Shown piece after piece: positions 23,756 through 25,893 of a stretch of 25,893 bases of DNA. The notes beneath the pieces were generated by a model. That model was given only the letters and a program-made list of their open reading frames with translations, was not told the DNA's origin and did not search any database. Made by a program: the position numbers and the translations under genes. The DNA lies in assembly GCA_002297815.1 (NCBI GenBank), contig DBKH01000039.1, positions 1 to 25,893 of the forward strand, in the 5' to 3' direction. The DNA is from Bacteroidales bacterium UBA755. GTDB taxonomy: Bacteria; Bacteroidota; Bacteroidia; Bacteroidales; UBA932. Every line of letters begins with the position of its first letter. The stretch's first letter is position 1.

Positions 23756-25840
23756 ATGATGAGACGATTGTTTTTAGCTTTTTTTGTGTTGCTGACACTC
23801 TTTCCGCTTGCTGCTCAGGAGCGGATCAAAGTTGCTTGTGTGGGCAACAGTGTTACCTATGGCTATACACTAAAGAACCGTGAGGTAGAGAGTTATCCGT
23901 CAAGGCTTCAAGAATTGCTTGGCAATGAATATGATGTCCGCAATTTCGGTCATTCCGGAGCCACGCTCATGCGTCGGGCCTATCGTCCTTACACGGAGCA
24001 ACAGGCTTACCGTGATGCCATAGACTTTGCTGCGGACCTTGTCATCATCCATCTTGGACTGAATGACACCGATCCTAGGGCGTGGCCGAACTATCGTGAT
24101 GAGTTCGTGACGGATTATCTTGCACTTATAGATGATTTTCGTAAGGCTAATCCAAAATGCAAAATCTGGATTTGCCGCATGACTCCGATCTCGCATCGTC
24201 ATCATCGTTTCAAGTCCGGAACCCGTGACTGGTACTGGATGGAGCAGGAACGCATTGAACTCGTGGCTAGGGTAGCAGGTACGGAACTGATTGACCTTCA
24301 GAAACCATTATATTCACGTCCTGACCTTCTCCCTGATGCCTTGCATCCCAACGCTGAGGGTGCATGCATCATGGCGAACACGGTGTTCTCCGCTTTGACC
24401 GGGATTTACGGTGGGCTAAAGATGCCGGAAATCTACTCGGATGGAATGGTACTTCAACGTGATTGCCCTCTTCAGGTCAGTGGAACCGCTGATGCCGGGG
24501 AAAAGGTAACGGTCAAGATAGCAGGCCAGAAAAAGACAGCTGTGGCTGGCTCGGACGGGCGTTGGAGCGTCACACTCTCTCCTTTGACAGCAGCTACGGG
24601 ATTGACTTTGAGCATCTCGACTCCGAATCGACGTTTGCAGTACAATGATGTTGCTGCCGGTGAAGTTTGGCTTTGCTCAGGACAGTCCAACATGGCGTTT
24701 AGGACGAGTTCAATGGATCCTCAGGAGCGTTCCGAGGCTCTGGCGACAGCGGAAAGGCAAGGCAAGAAAGTCCGCCTGTTCAACATGCGTGCGAGATGGC
24801 ACACTGACAACGTGACATGGAAAAAGGAGATTTACGATTCGCTCAATCGCTTGCAGTATTTTCGTCCGGCTGAGTGGATGAATAGTTCTAAATTTTCAGC
24901 TGATGCCTTCTCTGCTGTGGGCCTTTCTTTCGGTCAGATGCTTTCTGATTCTCTTGATGTGCCGATTGGATTGATTATGAACGCAGTGGGAGGCTCTCCG
25001 GCTGAGTCGTGGATTGATCGCAAAACGCTAGAGTTTGAGTTTCCTGACATCCTGTACAATTGGTTGAAGAATGATTTCATCCAAGCATGGGTGCGAGAGA
25101 GGGCTGCATTTAACATCAAGGATGCTGAAAATCCTTTGCAAAGGCATCCTTACGAGCCATGCTATCTTTTCGAGGCTGGAGTAGAACCTCTAGAGCATTT
25201 CCCTATCAGAGGTGTGATTTGGTACCAGGGTGAGTCAAACGCCCATAACATCGAGGCCCATGAACGTCTGTTCCCGCTTCTTGTCCAGAGTTGGCGCTCC
25301 TATTGGGATAATCCGGACATGCCGTTCCTTTTTGTCCAACTCTCAAGTCTGAACCGTCCGAGCTGGACATGGTTCAGAGACAGCCAGAGAAGGTTGGCCG
25401 AGACCGTGCCTAATTGTGCTATGGCTGTGAGCAGTGATAGGGGAGACTCCCTGGATGTGCATCCTGTCCGTAAATTAGATGTCGGAAGACGTTTGGGAGC
25501 CCAGGCTCTTTACAATGTTTATGGGGACAAGAACATCGTTCCTTCAGGTCCAATGATCAAATCGGCTCACTTAAAGGGACGACATGTCGTGCTTTCGTTT
25601 GATTGGGCGGAAGGCCTTCAATCCTCTGACGGACAGGATCTCCGAACATTCGAGTTGGCTGGGGAGGATGAACAGTTCCACCCAGCAGATGCTATTGTTG
25701 ATGGTTCGCAGATAAGGTTGCGCTGCGCGGAAGTTTTTGAACCTAAGTGGGTTCGTTACGCTTGGCAGCCTTTCACCCGCGCCAATTTGGTAAATGGCGC
25801 TCTTTTGCCAGCATCAACTTTCAGGATAAATGTTGAATAG
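23756..25840 (+). CDS. nanS: Sialate O-acetylesterase with two SGNH domains
   Basis: I start it at ATG 23756 (694 aa), 3 nt after the hexosaminidase stop; the codon at 23753 is TTG. A signal peptide ends near LAAQE (22). The first SGNH/GDSL domain (23-215) has VACVGNSVTYG with Ser32, GLND with Asn103, and DALHP with Asp194 and His197. A short beta domain (225-300; MVLQRDCPLQVSGTADAGEKV) links to the second, sialate-O-acetylesterase domain (300-690). That domain has WLCSGQSNMAF with Ser311, GVIWYQGESNAH (486-497) and DVHPVRK with Asp567 and His569. Both domains retain catalytic residues. Two-domain enzymes of this type are described in Tannerella forsythia (NanS) and Bacteroides fragilis, where they remove O-acetyl groups that block sialidase. 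It is the last gene seen. Confidence 0.9.
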   Translation: MMRRLFLAFFVLLTLFPLAAQERIKVACVGNSVTYGYTLKNREVESYPSRLQELLGNEYDVRNFGHSGATLMRRAYRPYTEQQAYRDAIDFAADLVIIHLGLNDTDPRAWPNYRDEFVTDYLALIDDFRKANPKCKIWICRMTPISHRHHRFKSGTRDWYWMEQERIELVARVAGTELIDLQKPLYSRPDLLPDALHPNAEGACIMANTVFSALTGIYGGLKMPEIYSDGMVLQRDCPLQVSGTADAGEKVTVKIAGQKKTAVAGSDGRWSVTLSPLTAATGLTLSISTPNRRLQYNDVAAGEVWLCSGQSNMAFRTSSMDPQERSEALATAERQGKKVRLFNMRARWHTDNVTWKKEIYDSLNRLQYFRPAEWMNSSKFSADAFSAVGLSFGQMLSDSLDVPIGLIMNAVGGSPAESWIDRKTLEFEFPDILYNWLKNDFIQAWVRERAAFNIKDAENPLQRHPYEPCYLFEAGVEPLEHFPIRGVIWYQGESNAHNIEAHERLFPLLVQSWRSYWDNPDMPFLFVQLSSLNRPSWTWFRDSQRRLAETVPNCAMAVSSDRGDSLDVHPVRKLDVGRRLGAQALYNVYGDKNIVPSGPMIKSAHLKGRHVVLSFDWAEGLQSSDGQDLRTFELAGEDEQFHPADAIVDGSQIRLRCAEVFEPKWVRYAWQPFTRANLVNGALLPASTFRINVE

Positions 25841-25855
25841 ATTGTTTTGTCGCAA

Positions 25856-25870
25856 GTAAGAAGCTGTTTT
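25856..25870 (+). repeat. 15-nt motif shared with the phoH 3' end
   Basis: GTAAGAAGCTGTTTT here is identical to the minus strand at 1489-1475, where it includes the phoH stop codon. Here it starts 15 nt after the nanS stop. A variant with two extra bases occurs at 2882-2897 on the minus strand. No terminator hairpin is visible before the window ends. Confidence 0.5.
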
Positions 25871-25893
25871 AATTTATTTGAAATGTTCTTTGA

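Overview
This window looks like a Bacteroidales (Bacteroidota) chromosome segment. The signs are a SusC/SusD outer-membrane pair, Bacteroidota-type lipoprotein signals, AT-rich leaders without strong Shine-Dalgarno sequences, and promoter candidates of the TTTG / TAnnTTTG type. I cannot name the genus from the sequence.

Left part (1-11.2 kb). A minus-strand pair of small secreted proteins runs off the left edge: a lipoprotein of unknown function overlaps a partial protein with an NCHAYAW motif. Next is a gene-free stretch holding a probable terminator. A second minus-strand unit encodes a protein resembling the C-terminal part of PurL (AIR-synthase-like) and a PIN-PhoH ATPase. folC (folate polyglutamylation) and a very large secreted alpha-2-macroglobulin-like protein (1820 aa) lie on the plus strand. 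A family of short imperfect palindromes (core GAGCCTGTCGA or its complement) occurs in four clusters between 4.4 and 10.6 kb and nowhere else that I could find. Three of the four clusters lie inside the reading frames of folC and the macroglobulin gene and are translated in frame.

Right part (11.2-25.9 kb). This is a sialic-acid (N-acetylneuraminate) scavenging locus. A ROK-family repressor is divergent from a co-directional cluster: neuraminate lyase (nanA), N-acylglucosamine 2-epimerase (nanE), SusC- and SusD-like importer (NanO/NanU-like), sialidase (nanH), a lipoprotein GH20 beta-hexosaminidase, and a sialate O-acetylesterase with two SGNH domains (nanS-like). The predicted flow is as follows. 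The esterase removes O-acetyl groups, the sialidase frees terminal sialic acid, and GH20 trims the exposed hexosamine. SusC/SusD moves the sugar across the outer membrane. The lyase cleaves Neu5Ac to ManNAc plus pyruvate, and the epimerase makes GlcNAc. No inner-membrane sialic-acid permease and no amino-sugar kinase or deacetylase is present before the window ends.

The nan locus matches a known Bacteroidota pathway in overall logic. The less expected items are the in-frame palindromic repeats with covarying arms, a repeat unit that seems to be interrupted by a second 24-nt palindrome, and a G8 tract in the nan regulatory region.
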